The translations under genes and the position numbers were made by a program. The notes under the pieces are model-generated. The model had not been told where the DNA came from. It saw only the letters and a program-made list of their open reading frames with translations, and ran no database searches. A stretch of DNA of 64,000 nucleotides from Pandoraea faecigallinarum. GTDB taxonomy: Bacteria > Pseudomonadota > Gammaproteobacteria > Burkholderiales > Burkholderiaceae. The stretch covers positions 1,860,001 through 1,924,000 of the forward strand of contig NZ_CP011807.3 of assembly GCF_001029105.3 (NCBI RefSeq), in the 5' to 3' direction. Positions 1-9,944 of the stretch are shown in pieces. Position 1 is the stretch's first letter, and each line of letters starts with the position of its first letter.

Positions 1-1622
1 AGATCCAGCGCGGCAAGCTCGCCCGGCGTGACCTGTTCCAGGGCAAGTCGTCGTCGATGAAATTCCTTTTTCGCTTGCCGCGAGATCTCGACGAACTGTT
101 CGGCGCTCATCCCCTTGAGCTCTTCGGCCGGCTCGAAAATCGTCGACCCCGTGCGATTGCGCGCATAAATGCCGTACTCCTCGCGCAGATTGTCGAACGG
201 CGGATCGATGGTGAAGATGTCCAGTGCCGCCTGCGTCAGCGATTTCGAATAGAGCGCTCCCTGTTGGGCACTTTGGTGACGTGTGAACGCGTCGCGATCG
301 GGGTGGTACTGCCAGAGCGTGAAACGCTTGAGAAACCAGCCGTCGGGATTCAGATTGGCGGCCAGAGGGTAGCTTCCGTCCTTAAAGCGGTTGGCAAGAA
401 AGCGTTTGATGTCGAGGAGCGGCGCAAGCGTCTGTCTCAGTTTGTCCTGTGCGTGCATGCGAAAGAACTGTGCCGTGATGACCGGACCCAGTCGTCTCGA
501 CGCGGCGGACGGTGACAGCGGATTGACGTCGGTCTTGAGGTTGCCGACGGCATCCTTTCGGGCGCGCTCGGCGCGTATCCGGCTGGCGAGTACCTGACTT
601 CTGCCCAAAGGCGCCGCCTGCGTCTGCGGCATTCGCAGCGGGTCGAACGGCAACGGCATTTCCCATGCGCTCTGAACAGCGAAGCCGGCCTGGGAAATCA
701 CCGCGTCGGCAAACGCCTCGATATGTTGCAGGAGCGAGGGGGATTGTGTCGGTTCCGGCGTCGGCTGTCCCGATGGCGCATGGCTTTGCTGCGGTGCGCT
801 GCCCCGTAGGTTGTCCGCGTCGACACGACGACGCGTATTGTCCCTCGTGCCGCCGGACGCCCGATCCCGACCGAACCGCTGGCGCGCATTCATGTCAAGC
901 GGCTCGATATTCCGGTACGGCACGACCATGCGCTCCATGGCGCTCTGTGCATAGAGCCACCGGGTGAGAACGCCCGCGACCCCATGTTCGCGAAACGCAA
1001 ACGCGGGCGCACGTGCGGACAGGCGTGCAGCGGCCTGTCGCGCAATAAACTCGTACTCCAAAGGATTGCGATCGCGCCGATAGTCGGAACCGTAGTACAG
1101 CAGCCACCAGAACGCCTTTTGCAGCCGGGCGCGGAAGGTCTCGCCCGGGCGGTCGTTGATCGGGCCCGCCGGGTCTGCCCCGCGTTGCATGGCGCGAAGA
1201 ACGTCGCGGTTCAGGCTTCTGCGCAGATCGCGGACGTAGCGCTCGCTGGTCAGGCGTCGCGCGATTTCGCCAAGTGTCTCGAACGGCCGGCGCGACACCA
1301 GCGCCCATTCCCATGCGACAAGGATTTTCGGTGCCAGGTCGTGTTCCCGCTCCAGGGCCGCGGAGAACGATTCCAGGTCTTCCGCGAGGAATACCGCAAC
1401 GTCGGCGGGGGGCACGCGGGTCAACGCCAGCAGCAGGGCGGCATGCGCTTGCGGGTCCATCTCGTAGAGGTCGGCGAGGGCCACGGCAAGGCCGGGCGGG
1501 AGATGCGTCAGATGGTTGTCCAGAAGCGCCGCGCGCACCGGTGTCCGGTCCGCGGATGCCGGGCGCGCGGGCGCCGGTGTAGTGCAGGGCAGTATGAGCA
1601 GCGCTGGTGCGGCGTGAATCAT
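1..1622 (-). CDS. Large uncharacterised protein, N-terminal 540 residues (truncated by window edge)
   Basis: One open frame runs from an ATG at 1622 (preceded by GAAGGGA) to the left edge with no stop, so at least 540 residues are encoded and the C-terminus lies outside. Codon-position GC bias and continuous sensible translation support it over the shorter overlapping frames. I see no clear signal peptide, although the first 25 residues are hydrophobic and Ala/Pro-rich. A segment near residues 430-470 (NPDGWFLKRF, then SLTQAALDIF) resembles the pattern found before the active region of large dermonecrotic-toxin-like or DUF6543 proteins of Pseudomonas and Burkholderiales. That link is pattern memory only. 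The gene stands alone, divergent from the MaoC-like gene. Function unknown. Confidence 0.7.
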   Translation of the reverse strand, partial: MIHAAPALLILPCTTPAPARPASADRTPVRAALLDNHLTHLPPGLAVALADLYEMDPQAHAALLLALTRVPPADVAVFLAEDLESFSAALEREHDLAPKILVAWEWALVSRRPFETLGEIARRLTSERYVRDLRRSLNRDVLRAMQRGADPAGPINDRPGETFRARLQKAFWWLLYYGSDYRRDRNPLEYEFIARQAAARLSARAPAFAFREHGVAGVLTRWLYAQSAMERMVVPYRNIEPLDMNARQRFGRDRASGGTRDNTRRRVDADNLRGSAPQQSHAPSGQPTPEPTQSPSLLQHIEAFADAVISQAGFAVQSAWEMPLPFDPLRMPQTQAAPLGRSQVLASRIRAERARKDAVGNLKTDVNPLSPSAASRRLGPVITAQFFRMHAQDKLRQTLAPLLDIKRFLANRFKDGSYPLAANLNPDGWFLKRFTLWQYHPDRDAFTRHQSAQQGALYSKSLTQAALDIFTIDPPFDNLREEYGIYARNRTGSTIFEPAEELKGMSAEQFVEISRQAKKEFHRRRLALEQVTPGELAALD

Positions 1623-1976
1623 CGGAAATCCCTTCGGACGTGAAGACACAGCGACAGTCGAACGGGCCGGCCCACCCCCTACGCGCTGCGACCGTCTTTT
1701 GCATGCGATCATGGCGAGTGCATGGCACCCCGGCTCTCAGGATTCGCTCGTGCGCGAGAACGGTGTAAATTGTCCGATCGGGGCGATGGGAGCGGCGGGA
1801 CCAAACCGGATCAAAACGCGGATCACAACGCGGATGACAACGCGGATGACAACGCGGATGACAACGCGGATGACAACGCGGATGACAACGCGGATGACAA
1901 CGCGGATCACAACGGGCCGGCGCAGCACGCGTATCCGGGCGTGCGGGCAATGCCGGACGCGACAAGGAGATGAGGC
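1623..1976. other. Divergent intergenic region with 12-bp tandem array
   Basis: The 354-bp spacer lies between the large minus-strand gene and the MaoC-like gene. It must hold both promoters. Its central feature is the 12-bp tandem repeat listed separately. Open frames through the repeat (Asp-Asn-Ala or Thr-Thr-Arg periodic peptides) are by-products of the repeat and are not called as genes. Confidence 0.6.
1815..1910. repeat. Tandem repeat, 8 units of 12 bp
   Basis: Eight consecutive 12-bp units occupy exactly 96 bp. The six central units are identical (AACGCGGATGAC). The first and last carry the same single change (GATCAC in place of GATGAC), which makes the array symmetrical. It ends 66 bp before the start codon of the MaoC-like gene. 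There are no spacers, so it is not a CRISPR. Perfect internal units suggest recent slippage, so copy number probably varies between strains. Confidence 0.97.
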
Positions 1977-2441
1977 ATGGCAACGCTTGAGTATTATTTC
2001 GAGGACTTTTCCGTCGGCGACACTTTCGATCTTGGCGAGTACACGTTCACAGCCGAGGAGATCGTGACGTTCGCACGCCAGTTCGACCCCCAGCCGTTTC
2101 ACCTCGACGAGGCGCGCGGGCGGGCATCGCACTTCGGCGGACTGATCGCCAGCGGCTGGCACACCTGCGCAATCATGATGCGGCTAAACGTCGACAGACT
2201 GCTCTCGCGCTCGTCGAGCATGGGGTCGCCGGGAGTGGAACAGATCGAGTGGCTCAAGCCGGTGCGTCCCGGTGACACGATCACGGTAACGAGCAGCACA
2301 CTGGAAGTGCGCGCTTCGAAAAGCCGGCCCGATCGGGGCATCGTGCGGCAACTGTGGACCGCCACCAATCAGCACGGCGAAGAAGTGTGCCGCTTCCGGG
2401 GCACGGGAATGTACCTGAGGCGTCCGGTCGAGCGCGCGTGA
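1977..2441 (+). CDS. MaoC family dehydratase (hotdog fold)
   Basis: The 154-residue protein is a single MaoC-like hotdog domain. The hydratase-2 type motif region FDPQPFHLDEA (about residues 41-51) is followed by an FGGLIASGWHT helix that carries the usual (R)-specific enoyl-CoA hydratase Asp/His pair. A strong AAGGAGAT precedes the ATG by about 9 bases. Likely activity is hydration of an acyl-CoA or a related thioester; the substrate cannot be read from sequence. It stands alone, next to but not in the same operon as the minus-strand beta-oxidation-like block. Confidence 0.88.
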   Translation: MATLEYYFEDFSVGDTFDLGEYTFTAEEIVTFARQFDPQPFHLDEARGRASHFGGLIASGWHTCAIMMRLNVDRLLSRSSSMGSPGVEQIEWLKPVRPGDTITVTSSTLEVRASKSRPDRGIVRQLWTATNQHGEEVCRFRGTGMYLRRPVERA

Positions 2442-2513
2442 TCGCCGCAATGCGGGCGGCACCCGGCAACGAATCGTATGGAAAACATAGGGCGCGCCGG
2501 CGTGCCGGCCGGC

Positions 2514-2849
2514 TCAGTGCGACAAATCGCTTACCGAGGCCGCCGGGGCGTCGCGCTTGACCTGCTTGATACCGTCTTCCATCTGGTCTGCCGTCGAGAA
2601 CATCTGACTTTGCCCGATGATCTCGCCGTTGCGCGCTTTGAGCACGAAGTAGGGGCGCCCGGACGTCGATGTCTTGCGCTCGAAGCGATGATCTTCCGCC
2701 GAATTCTTGCGAACCGATTCGATACCGTTCTGCGCGGAGGCGCGCGCCTTATAGTTTTCGGAGGAGAGGATAACGTGGCCGGCATCGGCCAGAAGCGTGA
2801 AGTGGAACTCCCCGTTGGGATGGCGCTTGAGTTCGAATTTGCCTGACAT
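2514..2849 (-). CDS. DUF1508 (YegP-like) small protein
   Basis: The 111-residue protein contains two tandem copies of the YegP/DUF1508 unit. The first includes GKFELKRHPNGEFHF and SSENYKARASAQNGIESV; the second includes RPYFVLKARNGEIIG and the FSTADQMEDGI helix. The start chosen is the ATG at 2849, which has GGGAGAT upstream and begins directly with the first repeat; an earlier in-frame ATG adds 18 unlikely residues. Family members are small cytosolic proteins of unknown function. It ends 72 bp after the convergent MaoC-like gene. Confidence 0.87.
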   Translation of the reverse strand: MSGKFELKRHPNGEFHFTLLADAGHVILSSENYKARASAQNGIESVRKNSAEDHRFERKTSTSGRPYFVLKARNGEIIGQSQMFSTADQMEDGIKQVKRDAPAASVSDLSH

Positions 2850-3156
2850 ATGTGGATCTCCCGGATCTTCCAAAAGCCAGCGGCGGCGCACTGCGAACTG
2901 CAAGATGACAGCGGCCGAGTGCCGTGTCGAGGAATGCGGCTAGATTAGCACCGCCGGCATTCCGGCGAAACCGCACCTTTGTTTCGAAGTGTAATGCACT
3001 TTGCCGGACACCTCCGGGATCTCGGCAGGCAACGCCGGCGTCGCCTCGCCGGGCGCGTCCATGCACGCCCGGACGCGCCCGTACGCGCCGGAGCGCCTCG
3101 GGGGCTCGCTGAGACGCCGGCGGGTCCGGGGCGGCGCCATGGCGCCCGGCAGTCGT
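2850..3156. other. Intergenic region with a 10-bp perfect hairpin
   Basis: The 307-bp spacer lies between two minus-strand genes. A perfect 10-bp inverted repeat (GGGCGCGTCC, 3051-3060, with 3071-3080) lies about 75 bp downstream of the GST gene. It may end that transcript, but no T-run follows on the minus strand. I see no supported gene here. Confidence 0.5.
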
Positions 3157-3849
3157 TCAGCGGCGCGCGTACTGCGTGGCGCCGAACAGCATTTCGCGCG
3201 CCTTGTCGTCCTGCAACGGCTTACGGGCGTCGGCCAGCACCTTGACGCCGCGTTGCACCGCCGGGCGGGCCTCGATGGCTTCGAACCACTTCCGCACGTT
3301 GGGGAAGTCCGACAACTCCACGCCCTGATTCTTCCATGAGCGCAGCCACGGCCAGATCGCGATGTCGGCCACGGTGTACATGTCGCCGGCCACATACGGG
3401 TGACGGCTCAACCGCTTGTCGAGCACGCCGTACAGACGTCGCGCCTCATTGGTGTAGCGCCTGATCGCGTAGTCGATCTTCTCGGGCGCGTAGATCCGGA
3501 AGTGGTGCGCCTGACCGAGCATCGGCCCCACGCCGCCCATCTGGAACATCAGCCATTCGAGCGTCTCGTACTTGCCGCGTACGTCTTCCGGGAGGAAACG
3601 GCCGGTTTTACCGGCCAGATACAGCAGGATTGCCCCGGATTCGAACAGGGAGATCGGCTGGCCGTCGGGACCGTCCTCGTCGACGATGGCAGGAATCTTG
3701 TTGTTCGGCGAGATGGCGAGAAATTCGTCCTTGAACTGGTCGCCTGCGCCGATGTCGACGGCATGGGCGTGATAGGCCAGCCCACACTCTTCGAGCATGA
3801 TGTGGACCTTGTGGCCGTTGGGCGTAGCCCAGGAATAGACCTGAATCAC
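3157..3849 (-). CDS. Glutathione S-transferase family protein (YfcG/YghU-like)
   Basis: The 230-residue protein has an N-terminal thioredoxin-fold GST domain (IQVYSWATPNGHKVHIMLEE, with the NKIPAIVDEDG cis-Pro motif and the FESGAIL glutathione-gamma-Glu motif). A helical C-terminal domain follows (YVAGDMYTVADIAIWPWL). The ATPNGHK active-site context is typical of the bacterial Nu-class disulfide-bond oxidoreductases YfcG and YghU rather than classical Tyr or Ser GSTs. The start is a GTG at 3849 with GAGGAG seven bases upstream; no ATG fits the domain boundary. It lies 100 bp downstream of the acyl-CoA dehydrogenase gene on the same strand. Confidence 0.85.
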   Translation of the reverse strand: MIQVYSWATPNGHKVHIMLEECGLAYHAHAVDIGAGDQFKDEFLAISPNNKIPAIVDEDGPDGQPISLFESGAILLYLAGKTGRFLPEDVRGKYETLEWLMFQMGGVGPMLGQAHHFRIYAPEKIDYAIRRYTNEARRLYGVLDKRLSRHPYVAGDMYTVADIAIWPWLRSWKNQGVELSDFPNVRKWFEAIEARPAVQRGVKVLADARKPLQDDKAREMLFGATQYARR

Positions 3850-3949
3850 TTGCGGCTCCTCGTGGATGCTTCGGTCGGTGAAACTGCCTGAAAAGTTGGC
3901 CGGAACGGCTGCCGGGAAATTACACCACAGAACGTTTTTTCGCGTGCGC

Positions 3950-5167
<1,218 letters not shown>

Positions 5168-5248
5168 GGGATCTCCGTTCGGTGACTGTCGGTATCGATA
5201 AGGACGCACGCGGCCGGGTGCGTGCTGGCGGCCGGACGGACACGCGCG

Positions 5249-6376
5249 TTAGGCGTCGCGCGCGTGTTCGCAAAGGCCGCCGTGTTCGGCACGCTGCGCG
5301 TATTGCCATGCGAGCTCCGCCATCGGACGCGCCCGTTTGCCCGCGTCGAGCGCCTGCCGGCTGGCGGCGGTGCCTTCGCTCGCGCGTTTCATGATCCCCT
5401 GCAGGATTGCCGCGGTGCGAAACATGTTGTACGCAAGATAAAAATGCCACTGCGCGGGCGGCGCGATACCGGTGCGCTCACTGTATCGGCGGATGTACGC
5501 GTGTTCGTGCGGAATGCCCAGCGCTTGCCAGTCCAGTCCGGCAATGCCGCGGAAAACGCCCGGACTCACGTGCCACGCCATGCAGTGATAACTGAAGTCG
5601 GCGAGCGGATCGCCCAACGTCGAGAGTTCCCAGTCGAGCACGGCGAGCACGCGCGGCTCGGTGGGATGGAAAATCAGGTTGTCGAGACGGAAGTCGCCAT
5701 GGACGATGGTCGTGCGCTCAGGGGTGTCGGGCGTGAAGGGGGGCAGATGGGCGGGCAGCCAGTCGATGAGGCGGTCCATCGCCTCGATGCGATCCGTCTC
5801 CGAGGCACGATACTGCTTGCTCCAGCGGGCGATTTGGCGCGCGATGTAGTCGCCGGGCTTGCCGTACGATTCGAGACCGATCGCGCGATAGTCCACCTGA
5901 TGCAGCGCCGCAACGACGCGATTCATCTCGTCGTAGATTTCGCTGCGCCCGGCGGGCGTCATACCCGGCAGCGCCGGGTCCCACAGCACACGCCCGTCCA
6001 CGAAATCCATGACGTAGAACGCCAGTCCGATCACGCTCTCGTCTTCGCAAAGACCGCGCATGCGCGCCACGGGGACGTCGGTGCCCGCCAGCGCGTGCAT
6101 CACGCGATACTCTCGCTCGATGGCGTGTGCCGAGGGCAGCAGTTTCGCGGCGGGCGCCGGCTTGGTGCGCAGCACGTATGCGACGCCAGGGGTCGTCAGA
6201 CGATAGGTGGGATTGGACTGGCCGCCGTTGAATTGCGTGACGGTGAGTGGCCCGGCAAAGCCGTCGACGTGGGTGGCGAGCCAGCGCTCGAGTGCCGCGG
6301 CGTCGAAGGGCAGGCGCTCGCCCGGTGCACGCTCGCCTGCAAAGGCGGAAAAGTCCTGTACAAGCTCCTCGGCCAT
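5249..6376 (-). CDS. Phosphotransferase (APH/choline-kinase fold), ACAD10/11-N-terminal type
   Basis: The 375-residue kinase-fold protein has a nucleotide-binding N-lobe (QFNGGQSNPTYRL, then YVLRTKP with the ATP-contacting Lys). The catalytic loop is TTIVHGDFRLDNLIFH, followed by the metal-binding VLDWELSTLGDPLADF. These are APH-family Brenner and DFG-equivalent motifs. The FNGGQSNPT start is the signature of the group fused to acyl-CoA dehydrogenase in ACAD10/11. The start at 6376 has AGGAGAC just upstream. It precedes the acyl-CoA dehydrogenase gene by 81 bp. Expected activity is ATP-dependent phosphorylation of a hydroxyacyl-CoA, not antibiotic resistance. Confidence 0.87.
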   Translation of the reverse strand: MAEELVQDFSAFAGERAPGERLPFDAAALERWLATHVDGFAGPLTVTQFNGGQSNPTYRLTTPGVAYVLRTKPAPAAKLLPSAHAIEREYRVMHALAGTDVPVARMRGLCEDESVIGLAFYVMDFVDGRVLWDPALPGMTPAGRSEIYDEMNRVVAALHQVDYRAIGLESYGKPGDYIARQIARWSKQYRASETDRIEAMDRLIDWLPAHLPPFTPDTPERTTIVHGDFRLDNLIFHPTEPRVLAVLDWELSTLGDPLADFSYHCMAWHVSPGVFRGIAGLDWQALGIPHEHAYIRRYSERTGIAPPAQWHFYLAYNMFRTAAILQGIMKRASEGTAASRQALDAGKRARPMAELAWQYAQRAEHGGLCEHARDA

Positions 6377-6584
6377 GCTGTCTCCTGCATTTCCGGTGCT
6401 GCGTTGATTGGGACCGACTCGTGGGTCTTGCCGTTGTTCGTGCGCGCCGCAGGAGGGACTCGCGGCGCGCTGCGTGGCGTGTATTGCGCGGGTGCGGCGT
6501 GGCGGGTCAGGCCGAAGCGCTTCGCCGTTGCCTGCCTGACGCATGCCGAATCCGGACAGCCTGGCGATTCGGCAAGCCGGCCAC

Positions 6585-7340
6585 TCAGCGGTTTCGGCGC
6601 GATTGCAGGAACGACGCGAAAATCTTCTCCATGACCGTAAGCCGGTTGTCGCGATGCAATGGCTGGGGCGGTGCGTAGTTCATGAGGCGCACGACCCAGT
6701 CGTCAGGCCTGTCGCCGACATCCAGCGCATTGATGCACGCGGGTGTCTGGGCGAGCTGACCGAGGAAGAGGCGTCCCTGCGGGTGCATGGCATGCGACAG
6801 AATCGCGCGATTCACGCCGCCATGCAATACCAGCAGCACGGTGTCCCACGACTTGTCGTCGCGCAATTCCTTCAACGGGGGCACCACGCGGTCGAGCAGT
6901 TCGCTCACCGATTCACCGTTCATGAAACGGGTGGCCTCCGGTACCAGACCGTCAAAAGCACTCAGAAATGCCTGTGCCATTTCGGCGGGCGGCAGATGCG
7001 AGATGCTGCCCGCGCGAATCTCCTGCCAGCACGTCCACGTCTCGATGTCGATCTGTTGGCCGGTCTCGGCGAGGACCCGCATGGCCGTCTCCCGGGTGCG
7101 GGGCAGGCCGCTGACGATCACGCGATCGAAGCGAATGCCTTCGGCGGCGAAGGCCCGTCCGGCAGCGCTCGCCTGCTCGCGTCCCCGTTCGTTGAGCGCA
7201 ACGTTATCGGCGTCGATGGGTTTGCCGCTGTCGTCGAAGTAAGTGACGTCGCCGTGGCGCATCAGATAGATGCGGCGACGCGCGGGCGGGGTGAATGCCA
7301 GCGCAGCGGCGTCGGGGCCGAGATGGCCGAGTGAACTCAT
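6585..7340 (-). CDS. Histidine phosphatase family protein
   Basis: The 251-residue protein is of the phosphoglycerate-mutase-like histidine phosphatase superfamily. The phosphorylated His lies in the early YLMRHGDVTY motif (near residue 28). The second catalytic His is in LLVLHGGVNRAI. NERGREQASAAG and SGLPRTRETA give the other family elements. The start at 7340 has AGGAG about 9 bases upstream. It sits between the enoyl-CoA hydratase gene and the APH-type kinase gene on the same strand, so it may dephosphorylate a pathway intermediate or correct misphosphorylated CoA esters. The substrate is unknown. Confidence 0.88.
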   Translation of the reverse strand: MSSLGHLGPDAAALAFTPPARRRIYLMRHGDVTYFDDSGKPIDADNVALNERGREQASAAGRAFAAEGIRFDRVIVSGLPRTRETAMRVLAETGQQIDIETWTCWQEIRAGSISHLPPAEMAQAFLSAFDGLVPEATRFMNGESVSELLDRVVPPLKELRDDKSWDTVLLVLHGGVNRAILSHAMHPQGRLFLGQLAQTPACINALDVGDRPDDWVVRLMNYAPPQPLHRDNRLTVMEKIFASFLQSRRNR

Positions 7341-7446
7341 GCGGTAATTCTCCTGAACGGGGGCCGGCAGACGGTATTCGCTGGTGCAGCGCATTGACCG
7401 GCGGCGTACACGGGACGTTCGTGCACGCCGTCGAGGGGTCATGCGA

Positions 7447-8226
7447 TCAGGTGTATTTTGCCGGACGTTTTTCGAGGAAGGCGCTGATTCCTTCCAGACC
7501 GTCGGCATGATGCAGCGAGGCAACGAAGTTGTCGCGCTCCGCACCGAGTTGCGACGTGAGCGACTCGCTCGCGCCGCTCTCGACGAGCGACTTGATACGG
7601 CCCACGGCGTTCGGCGAAAGCTGTGCGAGATCCGTCGCCCAGTTCAGCGCTTCGGCGCGCGCCTGACCTGGCGCGACGACGCGATTGACGACACCTGCCG
7701 TCGCCAGACGCGCCGCAGACACCGGCTTGCCTTCGAGCAGGATTTCCGTGGCCAGCGCACGCGGGAGCGCCTGCGACAGAAACCACGAGCCGCCGCCGTC
7801 GGGCGTGAGGCCGACCTTGACGTACGCCATCACGAACTTGGCATTGTCGGCCGCGACGAGCAGGTCGCACGCGAGCGCGAGCGAGAAACCCGCACCGGCC
7901 GCCGCGCCTTCGACGGCGGCGATGATCGGCTTCGGGCAGGCCCGCAGCGCTTCGATCCATTCAGCCAGCGCGTCGATGCTCGCGGCCTGCACCGACGGAT
8001 CCTTCTGGCGGTTTTCCAGAAGACGGTTCAGATTGCCGCCGGCGCAGAAGAAATTGTCGGCACCGGTGAGCACCACGGCGCGCACCGAGGCGTCGCGCTC
8101 GGCAGTCGCCAGCGCCTCGACGCCGGCGGCATACATGTCCGGATGCAGCGCGTTGCGGGCGCCGGGATTGGACAGCGTCAGTACCAGCGTCTGGTCGACG
8201 CGTTCGGCGAGCAGTTCGGCAGCCAT
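7447..8226 (-). CDS. Enoyl-CoA hydratase/isomerase family protein
   Basis: The 259-residue protein is a single crotonase domain. The two oxyanion-hole loops are GADNFFCAGGNL and AVEGAAAGAGFSLALACD. The VGLTPDGGGSWFL segment follows, as in PaaG-like and general enoyl-CoA hydratases. The usual second catalytic acid position is Asp (PDGGG), common in isomerase-type members. The start at 8226 has GGAGACT upstream. It lies 16 bp after the 3-hydroxyacyl-CoA dehydrogenase gene, certainly in the same transcript. Together they supply the hydration and oxidation steps of a beta-oxidation-like route. Confidence 0.9.
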   Translation of the reverse strand: MAAELLAERVDQTLVLTLSNPGARNALHPDMYAAGVEALATAERDASVRAVVLTGADNFFCAGGNLNRLLENRQKDPSVQAASIDALAEWIEALRACPKPIIAAVEGAAAGAGFSLALACDLLVAADNAKFVMAYVKVGLTPDGGGSWFLSQALPRALATEILLEGKPVSAARLATAGVVNRVVAPGQARAEALNWATDLAQLSPNAVGRIKSLVESGASESLTSQLGAERDNFVASLHHADGLEGISAFLEKRPAKYT

Positions 8227-8242
8227 CGATGGAGTCTCCGGA

Positions 8243-9799
8243 TCACTGTTCTTCGGTGAGCAGCGACACGCCGAGCTGGGCGCGGCGCGTGAGCCACGGC
8301 GACGGGCGATAACGCGGGTCGCCGTAGAACGATTGCAGATTGCGCAGCACGGTGAGCAACTGACGCGCACCGACCGCATCGCCCAGGGCGAGCGGCCCCT
8401 TGGCGTAGCCCAGGCCCAGCGTCACGGCGCGGTCGATGTCGCCCGGCGTGGCAATGCGCTGTTGCGCGATGTCCGCGCCGATATTCACGATGGTGGCGAT
8501 CACGCGTTGCGCAACGAAACCTGCCGAGTCGCGAATCACGGTGACAGGCGTGCCGCCGTGGGCGAACAGGGCATGTGCGGCGTTGCGCGCCTCGGCGCTG
8601 GTGACCGGCGTCGTCATGAGTGTGTGGCGCTTCGCACCGGCGAGCGGCAGCAGCGTATCGATGGCGACCGTGCGGGTGGCGTCCAGACCTTGTTCGACGG
8701 CGCACGTCGTGGCGTCCAGACCGAGCGGCGTCACGACGATCAGCGCCGTGTCCGACGGCTTGTCGCCGCTTTCGATGGTCACCCCCGTCGCACCGAGCCA
8801 TTCGACAACGGCCGCGAAACCGCGCGTGTCGGCACGGCTCACCCAGACACTCGCGGGCAGCGTGTCGGGCGCCGGGGCTTCGGGCGGCACCTGCTGCTTG
8901 CCATCGACATAGCGATAGAAACCTTCGCCGACCTTGCGGCCGAGCAGCCCGCCAGCGAATCGCACGGCGGTAATCGGCGAGGGTCGGAAACGCGCTTCTT
9001 CGTAGAACTGGTGATAGATCGACTCCATCACCGGATGCGACACGTCGAGTGCCGTGAGATCGAGCAGTTCGAAGGTCCCGAGACGGAAGCCCGCCTGCTC
9101 GCGCAGGATGCGGTCGATATCGGCGAAACTGGCGACGCCCTCGCTGGCCACGCGCAGCCCTTCGGTGTTCATGCCGCGCCCGGCGTGGTTGACGATGAAG
9201 CCGGGCATGTCCTTGCAGCGCACCGCCGTGTGGCCCATGCGCTGGCCGAGAGCAAGCAGGGCGTCGCCGACTTCCGGTGCGGTGCGCAGGCCGTCGATGA
9301 CCTCGACCACCTTCATGAGCGGCACCGGATTGAAGAAGTGGTAACCGGCCACGCGCGCCGGACGCTCGCATGCGGCGGCGATGGCCGTAATCGACAGCGA
9401 CGACGTGTTGGACGCCAGAATCGCGTCGGGGGCCACAATCCCTTCGAGCGAACGGAACAGGTCGCGCTTCACGTCGAGCTTCTCGACGATGGCTTCGACG
9501 ACCAACTGGCAATCCGCCAGATCGTCCAGCGCGTGGCAGGCCTGCAAGCGGTCCATCGTCGCCTCGACACTCGACGCCTCGATCTTGCCCTTGGCGGCGA
9601 GCTTGTCCAGCGTGTCGCGCAGGGCATCCAGCGCGGCTTGTACGGCGTTCGCATTGGTGTCGTACAGCTTCACACGCAAACCGGCCTGAGCGGCGATCTG
9701 GGCGATGCCCCGGCCCATGGCGCCGGCGCCGACGATGCCCAGTACTTCGATGGCTTTACCGGCGGTGGCCGGGGAGGTTGACGAGGGGGAGGCGGTCAT
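8243..9799 (-). CDS. 3-hydroxyacyl-CoA dehydrogenase (PaaH/PaaC-like, double C-terminal domain)
   Basis: The 518-residue protein begins with a Rossmann fold (VLGIVGAGAMGRGIAQ, about residues 19-34). It contains SNTSSLSIT and the catalytic HFFNPVPLMKVVE stretch with His and Glu. Two C-terminal dehydrogenase domains follow (GFIVNHAGRGMN and, near the end, GFVAQRVIATIV), the arrangement of PaaH-type 3-hydroxyadipyl-CoA dehydrogenases. It is the first gene of the minus-strand block. No other paa gene is present, so phenylacetate degradation is not implied and a general acyl-CoA role is as likely. The ribosome binding site is weak. A TetR-type palindrome lies 126-145 bp upstream. Confidence 0.9.
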   Translation of the reverse strand: MTASPSSTSPATAGKAIEVLGIVGAGAMGRGIAQIAAQAGLRVKLYDTNANAVQAALDALRDTLDKLAAKGKIEASSVEATMDRLQACHALDDLADCQLVVEAIVEKLDVKRDLFRSLEGIVAPDAILASNTSSLSITAIAAACERPARVAGYHFFNPVPLMKVVEVIDGLRTAPEVGDALLALGQRMGHTAVRCKDMPGFIVNHAGRGMNTEGLRVASEGVASFADIDRILREQAGFRLGTFELLDLTALDVSHPVMESIYHQFYEEARFRPSPITAVRFAGGLLGRKVGEGFYRYVDGKQQVPPEAPAPDTLPASVWVSRADTRGFAAVVEWLGATGVTIESGDKPSDTALIVVTPLGLDATTCAVEQGLDATRTVAIDTLLPLAGAKRHTLMTTPVTSAEARNAAHALFAHGGTPVTVIRDSAGFVAQRVIATIVNIGADIAQQRIATPGDIDRAVTLGLGYAKGPLALGDAVGARQLLTVLRNLQSFYGDPRYRPSPWLTRRAQLGVSLLTEEQ

Positions 9800-9924
9800 T
9801 CGGATTGTCTCGAAGTTGGTGTCGATTGTCGTCGATCGGTATCGTTTCGAAGGGCGTTGCCAGACGGCGAACAGCGTTGACGCAGCGCGTCAGCGTCGCG
9901 TCTTCCACGTGACTTGCCATTCTA

Positions 9925-9944
9925 CCGTCCGACCGGTCGGTCGG
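9925..9944. promoter_or_regulatory. Palindromic operator, TetR type
   Basis: The core CCGACCGGTCGG (9929-9940) is a perfect 12-bp palindrome. It extends to 20 bp with a single mismatched pair (9928/9941). Palindromes of the form ACCGACCGGTCGGT are typical operators of TetR-family regulators of acyl-CoA catabolism in proteobacteria. It lies upstream of the 3-hydroxyacyl-CoA dehydrogenase gene and would serve the whole minus-strand block. No TetR gene is in the window, so the regulator would act from elsewhere. Confidence 0.75.

Noticed and set aside
1815..1910. CRISPR array
   Set aside because: Units are contiguous with no spacers and no cas genes are near.
895..1983. Minus-strand open frame with a CHPR-type periodic peptide
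   Set aside because: The periodic part is the 12-bp DNA repeat, and the rest is out of frame with the real minus-strand gene that starts at 1622.
5249..6376. Aminoglycoside resistance gene
   Set aside because: The kinase belongs by motif and neighbourhood to the acyl-CoA-associated APH-fold group, not to the resistance enzymes.
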